Both the position numbers and the translations under genes were made by a program. A stretch of DNA of 64,000 bases from Pontibacterium sinense (lineage in GTDB: Bacteria; Pseudomonadota; Gammaproteobacteria; Pseudomonadales; Balneatricaceae). The DNA lies in the NCBI RefSeq assembly GCF_015209595.1, contig NZ_JADEYS010000023.1, forward strand, positions 1 to 64,000, given 5' to 3'. Below, piece by piece: positions 18,846-28,774 of the stretch; the stretch's first letter is position 1, and each line of letters begins with the position of its first letter. Below the pieces are notes generated by a model, which saw only the letters and a program-made list of their open reading frames with translations, did no database searches and was not told the DNA's origin.

Positions 18846-21455
18846 ATGTCTGATCTACACGAAGCCTTACGAGAGAATGTGCGCTCGTTGGGTGAAAGTC
18901 TGGGACGAACGATCAGTGGCCAGCGCGGTGATGAATTTTTGGACCGGCTGGAGCAGATACGGAAACTGGCGAAAAATGCCCGTGGCGCAGATGATGCCGC
19001 ACGTGAATCATTGCTCCAAGTCCTGCATAACCTAAGTGATGACGAGGTTTTACCGGTTGCTCGGGCATTTACCCAGTTTCTTAATCTCGCCAATATCGCA
19101 GAAGAACATCACCGGGTGCGCCGGCGTCTGGAAATCACAGATGTCTGTACCCCAGATTCCCTTTGTAGCTTGTTCGCCCGTTTGCACCAGCGCGGATTCG
19201 ACGCGAAAACCGTCGCCAGCACACTGAGCGAGATGCAGGTTGATCTGGTCCTCACAGCACATCCAACGGAAGTGAACCGCAGAACTCTGATTCAGAAATA
19301 CGATGGTGTGGCCGACTGCCTACGGGGTTTGGATCAGGGAGAATCCTCTGAACAGCGCCTCAACGAGTTAATCAGTCAGATCTGGCATACCGATGAAATC
19401 CGTCAGCAACGCCCAACCCCGGTAGAAGAGGCCAAATGGGGTTTTGCGGTGATCGAAAACTCTCTGTGGAAAGCGATCCCGGAATTTCTAAAGCGGCTGG
19501 ATGCACAGCTTGATGAAACATTGGGAGAACGCTTGCCTCTGGAGGCATCGCCGGTACGTTTCGCGTCCTGGATGGGTGGTGATCGAGACGGCAACCCAAA
19601 TGTTACTGCGAAAGTCACTGAAGAAGTGTTACTACTGTCGCGCTGGATGGCGGCTGATCTGTATTTCCGCGATGTCGATGCACTGCGCTCAGAGCTTTCT
19701 ATGGTGAAAGCGAACGATGAACTACGCCGCTGGATTGGTACTGACTGTGCGGAACCCTATCGAGAGATGTTAGGGCAGGTGCGTGCCCGATTGGCAAACA
19801 CTAAAACATGGATTCATGCCAAGCTGAAAGGTGATCCGTTACCGGATACGCCGGTCTATCACTGCAGCGAGGAACTTTTGGAACCATTGATGCTGTGTCA
19901 TAAGTCGCTGACGGACTGCGGTATGGGCATCATTGCAAAAGGGGCATTGGAAGATATCATCCGTCGCATCGCGTGCTTTGGTACTTCACTGGTTAAGCTG
20001 GATATTCGTCAAAGCTCTGATCGACATGCTCAAGTCTTTGAAGAACTGTCTCAGTTCTACGGTTTGGGTTCCTACAATGGCTGGAGTGAGGAAGGGCGGC
20101 AGAACTTCCTGCTGAAAGAGTTACAAAGCCGCCGTCCCCTGTTTCCGCGTAACTGGGAACCCTCTGCTGAAGTGCAGGAGGTTCTGGATACCTGCAAAGT
20201 GGTGGCACAGGCAGAGCGAAATAATCTCGGTTCCTATGTGATCTCTATGGCCAGTCAGCCCTCGGATGTATTAGCCGTTATCCTGTTGCTGAGAGACATG
20301 GGTATCGGCCATAACATGCGCGTGGTACCGCTGTTTGAAACCCTTGATGACCTGGATAACGCCCGTGACTGTATCACGGCATTGTTGGATGTGGACTGGT
20401 ATAAGCAGTACACCGAAGGTCATCAGGAGGTGATGATCGGATACTCTGACAGTTCAAAAGATGCGGGACAGCTGGCCGCTGCCTGGGGGCAGTTTAAAGC
20501 GCAGGAGGGCCTGACCGCACTGTGTAAAGAGCGTGGGGTACATCTGACATTGTTCCATGGCCGTGGCGGTACAGTCGGTCGCGGGGGTGGTCCAAGTCAT
20601 ACGGCAATTTTGGCGCAGCCACCGGGGTCGGTAGATCGGAGTCTGCGGGTTACCGAACAAGGTGAGATGATTCGCTTTAAGTTTGGTATCCCGGAAATTG
20701 CTGTACGCAATTTGGAACTGTATGCCGGTGCGGTGTTGGAAGCGACACTGGATCCTTCGCCGGGTCCAGAAGAGATGTGGCGTCAGCAGATGGAGCATAT
20801 GGCCCAGCAAGGCCTGGCGTCCTATCGTGATGTTGTGCGCCATGATTCACAATTTGTACCCTATTTCCGGGCGGCGACACCGGAACAGGAACTTGCCAAA
20901 CTGCCACTGGGCTCCCGCCCAGCGAAACGGCGTCAGGACGGTGGTGTCGAAAGTTTGCGAGCGATTCCGTGGATCTTTGCCTGGACGCAGATCCGCTTGA
21001 TGCTGCCGGCATGGTTGGGTTCCGATACCGCGTTAGGTGAAGCGGTGAAAGGTGGTCAGGCATCGCTGCTACGTACGATGTATAAAGACTGGCCGTTCTT
21101 CCGCTCTTACGTGAACATGCTTGAGATGGTGTTGGCGAAGAGTGATCCGCGTATTGCGGCTTACTATGATCAACAACTGGTATCTGACGAGTTGGGGGTA
21201 CTGGGTTCCAGTTTGCGTGGTCGTTTGCAGACGACAGTGGATCTGGTGAACGAGATAAAACAGCAGGATGAATTGCTGGTGGATCATCCGATTATTCGTC
21301 AGTCGATTGATGTCCGTAACCCTTATATTGATCCGCTGCACTTCCTGCAGGCTGAACTGCTGAATCGGGATCGTACACAACCCGATCAACGCCTAGAGCA
21401 AGCATTAATGGTAACGATGGCCGGAATTTCGGCCGGTATGCGTAACACCGGTTAG
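18846..21455 (+). CDS. ppc: Phosphoenolpyruvate carboxylase
   Basis: Ppc carboxylates phosphoenolpyruvate to oxaloacetate and refills the TCA cycle. From the ATG at 18846 the protein has 869 residues (E. coli 883). Active-site segments include VLTAHPTEVNRRTL with the catalytic His, SWMGGDRDGNPNVT, FHGRGGTVGRGGGPSH and the C-terminal MRNTG. GGAGG lies 5-10 bases before this ATG; a longer frame from 18795 has no such site. The gene is a single transcription unit closed by a terminator. Confidence 0.96.
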   Translation: MSDLHEALRENVRSLGESLGRTISGQRGDEFLDRLEQIRKLAKNARGADDAARESLLQVLHNLSDDEVLPVARAFTQFLNLANIAEEHHRVRRRLEITDVCTPDSLCSLFARLHQRGFDAKTVASTLSEMQVDLVLTAHPTEVNRRTLIQKYDGVADCLRGLDQGESSEQRLNELISQIWHTDEIRQQRPTPVEEAKWGFAVIENSLWKAIPEFLKRLDAQLDETLGERLPLEASPVRFASWMGGDRDGNPNVTAKVTEEVLLLSRWMAADLYFRDVDALRSELSMVKANDELRRWIGTDCAEPYREMLGQVRARLANTKTWIHAKLKGDPLPDTPVYHCSEELLEPLMLCHKSLTDCGMGIIAKGALEDIIRRIACFGTSLVKLDIRQSSDRHAQVFEELSQFYGLGSYNGWSEEGRQNFLLKELQSRRPLFPRNWEPSAEVQEVLDTCKVVAQAERNNLGSYVISMASQPSDVLAVILLLRDMGIGHNMRVVPLFETLDDLDNARDCITALLDVDWYKQYTEGHQEVMIGYSDSSKDAGQLAAAWGQFKAQEGLTALCKERGVHLTLFHGRGGTVGRGGGPSHTAILAQPPGSVDRSLRVTEQGEMIRFKFGIPEIAVRNLELYAGAVLEATLDPSPGPEEMWRQQMEHMAQQGLASYRDVVRHDSQFVPYFRAATPEQELAKLPLGSRPAKRRQDGGVESLRAIPWIFAWTQIRLMLPAWLGSDTALGEAVKGGQASLLRTMYKDWPFFRSYVNMLEMVLAKSDPRIAAYYDQQLVSDELGVLGSSLRGRLQTTVDLVNEIKQQDELLVDHPIIRQSIDVRNPYIDPLHFLQAELLNRDRTQPDQRLEQALMVTMAGISAGMRNTG

Positions 21456-21473
21456 GGCTTCTCTGGCCCTTTA

Positions 21474-21510
21474 AATACAGGCGCTCTGGCGCCTGTATTA
21501 CTTTCTTATA
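21474..21510 (+). terminator. Terminator after ppc
   Basis: AATACAGGCGC pairs with GCGCCTGTATT across a short loop and is followed by ACTTTCTT. The T tail is imperfect but the stem is strong. Confidence 0.7.
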
Positions 21511-22438
<928 letters not shown>

Positions 22439-22467
22439 GCTAACGCTTTTTACCACCAAGACTGCTA

Positions 22468-22496
22468 AAACCGCGCTTTTCCAGCGCGGTTTTTTT
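22468..22496 (+). terminator. Terminator after adk
   Basis: AAAACCGCGCT and AGCGCGGTTTTTT form a GC-rich hairpin with a T tail, 30 bases after the adk stop. Confidence 0.85.
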
Positions 22497-22568
22497 ATGT
22501 CTGCAATCTGGCAGGAAAAAACTGACTATGTCAGAAAGTGCGTATGCACCGAATCTCGCTTTTTCACG

Positions 22569-22574
22569 TATAAT
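22569..22574 (+). promoter_or_regulatory. Candidate -10 box for hemH-rlmB
   Basis: A perfect TATAAT lies 33 bases before the preferred hemH start; the -35 is poor. If used, transcription would begin near 22581, leaving too short a leader for the upstream ATG at 22586 and supporting the start at 22607. Confidence 0.4.
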
Positions 22575-22606
22575 CAGCCCCCTGAATGGATAGGACAGCC
22601 AAGAAC

Positions 22607-23617
22607 ATGCGCAAAGAGCAGAAAACAGCCGTAATACTCGCCAATCTCGGTACCCCGGATAAAGCAGAAGCCGGTGCCGTACGTCGTTACCTGGATGAGT
22701 TTCTTTCTGATCAGCGAGTCGTAGAAGGAAAAGGCTTACGCCGTCTGCTTTGGCTTGCCGTGCTAAAAGGGATCATTCTGACCGTGCGCCCGAAACGTGT
22801 GGCAAAAGCGTATGCGTCCATCTGGGAAGATGATTCGCCGATGCGCAAGATTCTTAACCAACAGGTGGCTGAACTGAAGTTGGTGTTACAAGAGCGTTTT
22901 GAGACGCGAGCTCCAGAAGTATATGCTGCGATGACCTACGGTCAGCCGGGATTGACTCCCTTATTGCATGAGTTGTCTGCGAACGGGTATACGCAGCTGT
23001 TAATTGTGCCGCTCTACCCTCAGTATTCTGCGACAACCACCGCACCGATATACGATCAGGTTGCCCGTTTTCAGATGGCGCAACGTGAAGTGATGGATGT
23101 ACGTATTGTGAAGTCGTACTACAGTCATCCGTCTTATATTCAGGCGCTGGCTGACAGCATCCGGGAATATCGTGCAGAGCAGGGTGATGCAGATAAGCTA
23201 ATGCTCTCATACCATGGTATTCCTAAAGAATACGCCGACAAGGGCGACCCGTATCCCGAGCAATGCCATCAGACCTCAGAGTTGTTGGCCGCGGCCTTAG
23301 GGTTGGGGGATACCGAATGGATGACCACCTTCCAGTCCCGTTTTGGGCCTAAAGAGTGGTTACAACCCTATACTGACAAGACATTAGAGACGCTGCCGGC
23401 TCAGGGCGTGAAAAAGATACAGGTGGCCTGCCCGGCATTTTCTGCTGATTGTCTGGAAACACTGGAAGAGATTGCGATAGAAAATCGTGATGTCTTTAAC
23501 GAAGCGGGTGGTGACGATTATGCCTATATTCCGGCATTAAACGCCTCCGCAGGTTTTATTACCTTGCTTGCCGATCTGGTTGCAGAACAGGCCGGTGACT
23601 GGGTACAGGAGCGATAA
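22607..23617 (+). CDS. hemH: Ferrochelatase
   Basis: HemH inserts Fe(II) into protoporphyrin IX, the last step of protoheme synthesis. The protein has 336 residues. Motifs include ILANLGTPD at the N-terminus, [16 protein letters not shown], the catalytic His in [33 protein letters not shown], and the metal-site Glu in [15 protein letters not shown]. The start at 22607 (MRKEQKTAV) matches the E. coli N-terminus; an in-frame ATG 21 bases upstream is less likely. It is followed after 2 bases by rlmB. Confidence 0.95.
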   Translation: MRKEQKTAVILANLGTPDKAEAGAVRRYLDEFLSDQRVVEGKGLRRLLWLAVLKGIILTVRPKRVAKAYASIWEDDSPMRKILNQQVAELKLVLQERFETRAPEVYAAMTYGQPGLTPLLHELSANGYTQLLIVPLYPQYSATTTAPIYDQVARFQMAQREVMDVRIVKSYYSHPSYIQALADSIREYRAEQGDADKLMLSYHGIPKEYADKGDPYPEQCHQTSELLAAALGLGDTEWMTTFQSRFGPKEWLQPYTDKTLETLPAQGVKKIQVACPAFSADCLETLEEIAIENRDVFNEAGGDDYAYIPALNASAGFITLLADLVAEQAGDWVQER

Positions 23618-23619
23618 GT

Positions 23620-24357
23620 TTGCAAAACGAAATACTGTTCGGAATCCATGCGGTTAAAACTGCGTTACAGCGTGATGCTAAGCGCGTACGTGCATTAAAA
23701 GCACAAAAAGGCCGTAAGGACGAACGCATCCAGCAAGTGTTGGAACTGGCGCAGCAGCAAGGTATCCGTGTGCAATGGCTGAGCCGTCACGAGTTGGATG
23801 AGCTGACCAGCAACGGCGTTCATCAGGGTGTGCTGGTGGAATGTGAGCCGATCCGGGCGCATAACGAAAAGGATCTGGATAGGTTGCTGGCTAATCTGGA
23901 TGAACCTGCTTTCCTGCTCGTATTGGATGGCGTGACCGATCCGCATAATTTAGGGGCTTGCCTGCGCACAGCCGATGCAGCCGGTGTACATGCGGTTATT
24001 GCGCCTAAGGATAAATCGGCACCACTGAATGCAACTGTGGCTAAAGTCGCCTGTGGCGCGGCTGAAGCCGTGCCTTATGTGCTGGTAACCAATCTTGCGC
24101 GCACGCTGAAAAGTCTGCAGGAACAGGGAATCTGGACCACTGGAACGGCTGGTGAAACTGATCTGAATGTATACGATGCCAATCTGACCGGACCTATGGC
24201 TTTGATCATGGGGGCAGAAGGTAAAGGTATGCGCCGCCTGACCCGCGAGCATTGTGATCAGCTGGTGAAAATTCCGATGGCAGGTGAAGTTAGTAGTCTG
24301 AACGTATCGGTTGCCACCGGCGTATGTCTGTTTGAGGCGGTGAGACAGCGCAGCTAG
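23620..24357 (+). CDS. rlmB: 23S rRNA (guanosine-2'-O)-methyltransferase RlmB
   Basis: RlmB methylates G2251 of 23S rRNA. The 245-residue SPOUT enzyme has the N-terminal L30e-like RNA-binding part ([12 protein letters not shown]) and the knotted C-terminal domain with [43 protein letters not shown] and [20 protein letters not shown]. The TTG start has AGGAG 8 bases upstream. It usually follows rnr; here it is coupled to hemH instead. Confidence 0.95.
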   Translation: MQNEILFGIHAVKTALQRDAKRVRALKAQKGRKDERIQQVLELAQQQGIRVQWLSRHELDELTSNGVHQGVLVECEPIRAHNEKDLDRLLANLDEPAFLLVLDGVTDPHNLGACLRTADAAGVHAVIAPKDKSAPLNATVAKVACGAAEAVPYVLVTNLARTLKSLQEQGIWTTGTAGETDLNVYDANLTGPMALIMGAEGKGMRRLTREHCDQLVKIPMAGEVSSLNVSVATGVCLFEAVRQRS

Positions 24358-24507
24358 TGATTAATGATACGGACGGGTGTTCATCGCCATCTGTATCTTA
24401 TTCAGACATACGTGCTGAGAAGGGCGTTGGCGGCGGATATAGGTGCTAACCGCTAACGATTCCTTCGCTGAGTGTGCAAGGCCACACCAAAAGCACCGCA
24501 GTGAGAC

Positions 24508-26268
24508 TTAAGGCGTTTCGTCTTTTTCACCCGCTGCATAGGCGTACACTGCGGGCACAAAGATATTAATTGCGACCCCTTCATTATCAGTACCCGCGCC
24601 TATACTGAGTTCGGCGTTCATGTAGTCGGCTCTTTCCTGAATACTCATCAAACCAAAGCCGCCCCTTTCCGTTGCAGGCTTTACAGTGACAGGCAATCCC
24701 ACACCGTCGTCTTCTATTATCAGTCTTACACCCTGTGCTTCATCCTGGAGCTTAATCGTGGCGAGGGTGCCGTTAGCATGTTTCATAATATTGGTTAGAG
24801 CTTCTTGGGCAATACGATAAAGATTGGACTTGATATCGTCGTTGAGTTTTTTCTCCTGCTCAAACTCCATTAAAACTCCATAGTCCTGCTTTTCTAGCTG
24901 CTTAATCGCGTGAATCTTGGGAATGCTGACACTCAGACCAAAATTACCCATCTCAAATGGGCGCAATGACTCGATACGGCTGTATACCTTGTCATACATC
25001 AGGTTAATGATATTGATACAGTTGGAGACCGTGTCAGTTGACGTCTGATCATTTCTCAGTTGATCTTTGAGTGTGATCAAATTGATATGGACGACGGCAA
25101 GCAACTGGCTCATATCATCATGCAGGTCATTCGAAATCCTTGAACGTTCATGCTCCTGTGACTTGATGAGGTGATGGAGAATGCGGCGTTTGTCTTCGTT
25201 AATCGCGGTCAGTTCAATATTCGCGTGTTCGAGTAGTTCCTCTTTTTGTTTCAGGTCTTTCATGATTTCGACGATCTCTTCGCCAATATCGTTAAAGTCG
25301 GTGATGTTGGTTTTACGCCATGTGGTGCGTTTGTCCATATGTGCTTTGCGTGCAAACAGAATTAGGGATTGCAGCTGCGTATCAACCGAGCGGGAAAGGG
25401 TGAAGGTGATCAGCACTGAAATGAGCAACGCAACGACACAGCCGAATATCATGGTTTCCCAGAACTGAGTACGGAGGTCTTGACTGGCATAATTATCGGG
25501 ATGAAATTTGATGGTGAATTGCTGACCTAAAGCGGTTTCACCTTGTGAGGTGACAGGGGGGCTTTCTTCCTGCTCCAGAAATTTATCCAGCCAACTTTTG
25601 GTACGGCTGGAGGGATACATTAAGGTGCTGATGTTCGCGTTATCGAACTGAAAGCTAATCTGATGCAGGTCGTTTTGATCGGAGTAGGATAGTTTTTCTA
25701 ACAGATATTGATTGTCTGAAAGTTTAATGCCGCCAACCAGCTGACCTATGACCTTGCCAGAGCTTTTGATGTCCAGAGAGGTGGAATAAACCCCCAATGT
25801 CGTATCGTTAACCTTTATGGTGTTCCAGCCATAGCTATCCGTGCCGCCACTTCGAATGATCAGATCGGTGCAGGACAGATGCTGCAGCTTGGTAAAATAG
25901 CCACCGAACAGAAAACATTTGTCCGAGTTGAGGAAGGATACGGCGATGAAGTCATAGCGCACCTTTTCGAACTCCTCTTCCCAGTTCGACAAGGTGTTGA
26001 GAAAGTTATCCAGATCTCCGTGGTAAAAAGATTCCACCATCCTGTCGTTGGAGCGGATGGTCAGGAAGTTTTCCTCAACGCCGTCGAGATAGTTGCGTAA
26101 ACCGTCTTCCAGACGGATTGCCATCGCGCTGTTATGCGTGTCAATTTGCCGACCGATGATCTCTTTTGAGTCATAGAAGGCATGGATCAGAAAAGCGATC
26201 AGGAAGGTACAGGTTGCCAACAGCAACAGCATGAATGTGATTGTTTTGAACCGTAAATTGGCGTACAT
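24508..26268 (-). CDS. LuxQ-like sensor with a NarX/UhpB-type histidine kinase core
   Basis: This 586-residue membrane sensor kinase has a first membrane helix at about 9-31 and a periplasmic domain (32-268). That domain resembles the LuxQ periplasmic sensor domain, for example DLIIRSGGTDSYGWNTIKV and IGQLVGGIKLSDNQYLLEKL. A second helix lies at 270-292, then a coiled linker, and a HisKA_3 dimerisation segment with H383 in ERSRISNDLHDDMSQLL. An HATPase domain follows (RIAQEALTNIMKHAN, IEDDGVGL, GGFGLMSIQERA). Unlike Vibrio LuxQ it has no HisKA/receiver hybrid, so its partner should be a NarL/FixJ-type response regulator, none of which is in this window. It starts 12 bases after the luxP-like gene with an AAAGGG site, so they form an operon. 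Confidence 0.88.
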   Translation of the reverse strand: MYANLRFKTITFMLLLLATCTFLIAFLIHAFYDSKEIIGRQIDTHNSAMAIRLEDGLRNYLDGVEENFLTIRSNDRMVESFYHGDLDNFLNTLSNWEEEFEKVRYDFIAVSFLNSDKCFLFGGYFTKLQHLSCTDLIIRSGGTDSYGWNTIKVNDTTLGVYSTSLDIKSSGKVIGQLVGGIKLSDNQYLLEKLSYSDQNDLHQISFQFDNANISTLMYPSSRTKSWLDKFLEQEESPPVTSQGETALGQQFTIKFHPDNYASQDLRTQFWETMIFGCVVALLISVLITFTLSRSVDTQLQSLILFARKAHMDKRTTWRKTNITDFNDIGEEIVEIMKDLKQKEELLEHANIELTAINEDKRRILHHLIKSQEHERSRISNDLHDDMSQLLAVVHINLITLKDQLRNDQTSTDTVSNCINIINLMYDKVYSRIESLRPFEMGNFGLSVSIPKIHAIKQLEKQDYGVLMEFEQEKKLNDDIKSNLYRIAQEALTNIMKHANGTLATIKLQDEAQGVRLIIEDDGVGLPVTVKPATERGGFGLMSIQERADYMNAELSIGAGTDNEGVAINIFVPAVYAYAAGEKDETP

Positions 26269-26280
26269 GCGGATGCCCTT

Positions 26281-27369
26281 TTACATATCCTTGTTAGAGT
26301 ATCTGAAGGCCTTGTTTTCCATGCGTTTTATCTCGTCCAACGACATCCTGTCATCCAGGATGGTGAAGCCCCCTGAGAAGATCAGAGGCACCGCTTTCCC
26401 CTCCAGATCTCGCTTTATGGCTTCAGCCATCGATACACCATTACTGTCATTCATCCGCATCAGTACAACCTGAAGGTTGCCATTGACCAGTTCCTGAATT
26501 TCTTCAGATCCACCGCCCCAGCCATTGATAATAATGTCTGGACGTCCGGCCTCCTGGAGCGCGTCAAGGGCGCCAATCGCCGTGTCAGTTCCGCAGGCAT
26601 AGATGTACTTAACGTTGGGTGTTTCTGCCAGAATCTGTTGAGTTGCCTTGTAGCCGCCTTCACGGGTTGAATCGGTATAGTAGCTGGACAACAGCGTGTG
26701 GTAGTTGCCGACTTCCTGAATAAAGGTCAGTCCGCGCATTTCACTGACAAGCCCTTTGTTACGGAAGATCACCGCATACGGGGTACCTAGTGGCATTCGG
26801 CTTTTAAAGTAACGGGCTAAACGTTTAGCCCCTTCGGTATGATCAAAGCCCGTATACATAAAGGGCTGTTTCTTACCCCAGTCCTTTATCGGGGTCGTGA
26901 TGTTCTGAAGAATTAGCTTGATATCGCTGCCTCGAATCAGGCGTTCGACCATCGCCTTTTGGCGGGCGGAGTCCAGAGTGTAAACCAGATAATCCGGTGA
27001 CCATTCAAGCATCTCTTCAATCTGCTTCACTTGCTTGGATACTTCGGTATAGGGCTTGGTATAACGAGTTTTCAGTTCATAGTCGATTCCCAGTTCTTTC
27101 ATGCGATGCTCAAATGAGGTCACGCTGCGTAGCCAGTAACCGGAGTACTGAAAGGATGGGTAGATGATGCCGACTTTTATCTTCTTCGTCTGCTCTGTGA
27201 TGGGCACCGCATCGTTTCGGACCGCTTCGATCAGCTCGTTGGAGGCTTGTTTTTGTATCGGATGAAACTCGTAGTACTCATCATATTTCCAGTAATCGGT
27301 AAGTTTCCCTGCCCCAACCACGCTGATATCACTGAGTATCAGAAATACAGTCATGAGTAATCTGACCAA
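26281..27369 (-). CDS. luxP: LuxP-like autoinducer-2-binding periplasmic protein
   Basis: This periplasmic binding protein of the LuxP family has 362 residues, close to Vibrio LuxP (365). The TTG at 27369 is preceded by AAGGAG with 7 bases spacing and opens a signal peptide cut near VVGA-GKL, so I prefer it to a longer frame from 27426. The eight residues recalled as contacting the borate diester AI-2 in V. harveyi LuxP all have identical counterparts: Q74, S76, W79 (YPSFQYSGYW), N156 (QNITTP), R212 (MRGLTF), T261 (CGTDTA), W284 (NGWGGG) and R305 (MRMND). AI-2 binding is therefore a strong inference. It is followed by the LuxQ-like kinase gene. Confidence 0.9.
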   Translation of the reverse strand: MVRLLMTVFLILSDISVVGAGKLTDYWKYDEYYEFHPIQKQASNELIEAVRNDAVPITEQTKKIKVGIIYPSFQYSGYWLRSVTSFEHRMKELGIDYELKTRYTKPYTEVSKQVKQIEEMLEWSPDYLVYTLDSARQKAMVERLIRGSDIKLILQNITTPIKDWGKKQPFMYTGFDHTEGAKRLARYFKSRMPLGTPYAVIFRNKGLVSEMRGLTFIQEVGNYHTLLSSYYTDSTREGGYKATQQILAETPNVKYIYACGTDTAIGALDALQEAGRPDIIINGWGGGSEEIQELVNGNLQVVLMRMNDSNGVSMAEAIKRDLEGKAVPLIFSGGFTILDDRMSLDEIKRMENKAFRYSNKDM

Positions 27370-27506
27370 TGTTGTTCTCCTTCTGATGTGAGGTGCTTGC
27401 GAACACTGAAATAAGAACATCCGCAAACCCGCGTGCTGAGACTTGATGTTATGGGGCCTATAGTGTGTCAGATAATACTGATTAAGGTTTATGTATACGC
27501 AAAATA

Positions 27507-27541
27507 AAATGGGGCTAACCCTTAAACGATTAGCCCCATTT
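27507..27541 (-). terminator. Terminator after ackA
   Basis: AAATGGGGCTAA and TTAGCCCCATTT are perfect 12-base arms with an 11-base loop. On the minus strand the stem is followed by TTATTTT. It separates pta-ackA from the luxP-like operon. Confidence 0.82.
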
Positions 27542-27588
27542 CGGAAAACTGTCCAGAAGCTTTCCGCCCCTGATAAGAAATGATTGCC

Positions 27589-28770
27589 TCAGCCGTTGAG
27601 CACTTCCTCAACATGGGTGGCGATCATCGCTTCCTCGTTGGTTGGGATCACGCGGACCTCCACGTTCGAGTTGAGGGTGCTGATCAATGCGTCGCCACGA
27701 TCGTTGGCAGCGTTATCGATCTGTATCCCTAACCAGCGGCTGCGTTCCAGCACACGTTGGCGAAGGTTTGCATCGTTCTCACCGATACCGCCCGTGAATA
27801 CCAATTGCTGCAAGCCTTCTAGTGTGGCGCTCAGGCGACCTAGCTCCAGAGCGATGCGGTAAGCAAACATCTCAATCGCTTCTTCCGCATGGGGGTGATC
27901 AGCCTGATGCAACTCCAGCATATCGGCGCTGATACCAGAGACGCCCAACAGACCGCTTTCTTTGTTGATCAGTTGTTCCAGCGCATCCAGATCCATATCG
28001 TAGTGACGTGCCAGATAGATCAGCACACCCGGATCAATACTGCCACAGCGGCTTCCCATCGGCAGGCCGTCTACTGCGGTAAAGCCCATCGAGGATGCAA
28101 TAGATTGTCCGTCTTTTACGGCACACATACTGGCACCGGCACCGAGGTGACAAACAACAGTGTTCAGCCCGCCGGTATTCGCGCTTTCTAGCTGCCGTTG
28201 GATAAATTCATAAGACAGCCCATGGAACCCGTAACGATGAACCCCATCGTCGGTAAAGCGTCGTGGCAGCGCATAACTGCGCTCTATTTTGGGTTGTCCA
28301 ACATGGAACATAGTATCGAAGCAGGCGATTTGGGGCAGTGATGGCTCCAGAATCTGACAGGCACGAATCAACTTAAGATTATACGGCTGATGCAGGGGGG
28401 CAAGGGGAACGTACTGTTCCAGTGCCATCAGTAACTGTGAGTTCACCCGTACCGGATTGCTGAACTGTTCGCCACCATGGACTACGCGATGGCCAAACGC
28501 GATGAGTTCGCTCTTGCTGACATGTGTTTCGATCCAGGATAACACAAACTGCAATGCCGCCTGATGGCGATTGTCTCGAAAGGTAGTGGACAGATCCAGC
28601 GGTGCTTTTTCAACTAATTGGCCATCCGCATCGCTAATCTTGCAGCGAGCATCGCCCAGGATATTGCTGAGCTTAAAAATGAAACGGCATTTCAGACCAT
28701 CCTTCTGCTGAGCGAAGAGCGCGCATTTGAGACTGGATGAGCCGCCGTTTACGGTAAGTACTGTTTTCAT
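27589..28770 (-). CDS. ackA: Acetate kinase
   Basis: AckA interconverts acetate plus ATP with acetyl phosphate plus ADP. The protein has 393 residues from the ATG at 28770 (MKTVLTVNGGSSSLKCALF); an in-frame ATG further upstream lies inside pta. Motifs include the ASKHA phosphate loop NGGSSS, GHRVVHGG, the CHLGAGAS loop and FTGGIGEND. The start is 4 bases after the pta stop, so they are coupled. With pta it gives ATP from acetyl-CoA or activates acetate. Confidence 0.95.
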   Translation of the reverse strand: MKTVLTVNGGSSSLKCALFAQQKDGLKCRFIFKLSNILGDARCKISDADGQLVEKAPLDLSTTFRDNRHQAALQFVLSWIETHVSKSELIAFGHRVVHGGEQFSNPVRVNSQLLMALEQYVPLAPLHQPYNLKLIRACQILEPSLPQIACFDTMFHVGQPKIERSYALPRRFTDDGVHRYGFHGLSYEFIQRQLESANTGGLNTVVCHLGAGASMCAVKDGQSIASSMGFTAVDGLPMGSRCGSIDPGVLIYLARHYDMDLDALEQLINKESGLLGVSGISADMLELHQADHPHAEEAIEMFAYRIALELGRLSATLEGLQQLVFTGGIGENDANLRQRVLERSRWLGIQIDNAANDRGDALISTLNSNVEVRVIPTNEEAMIATHVEEVLNG

Positions 28771-28774
28771 TGTT

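Noticed and set aside
24508-26268. Calling the kinase a true LuxQ
   Set aside because: Only the periplasmic part resembles LuxQ; the kinase core is HisKA_3 with no receiver domain, so the luxQ name would mislead.
26281-27426. Longer luxP start at 27426
   Set aside because: The extra N-terminal residues are Arg/Cys-rich without signal peptide character, whereas the TTG at 27369 has an AAGGAG site and opens a signal peptide.
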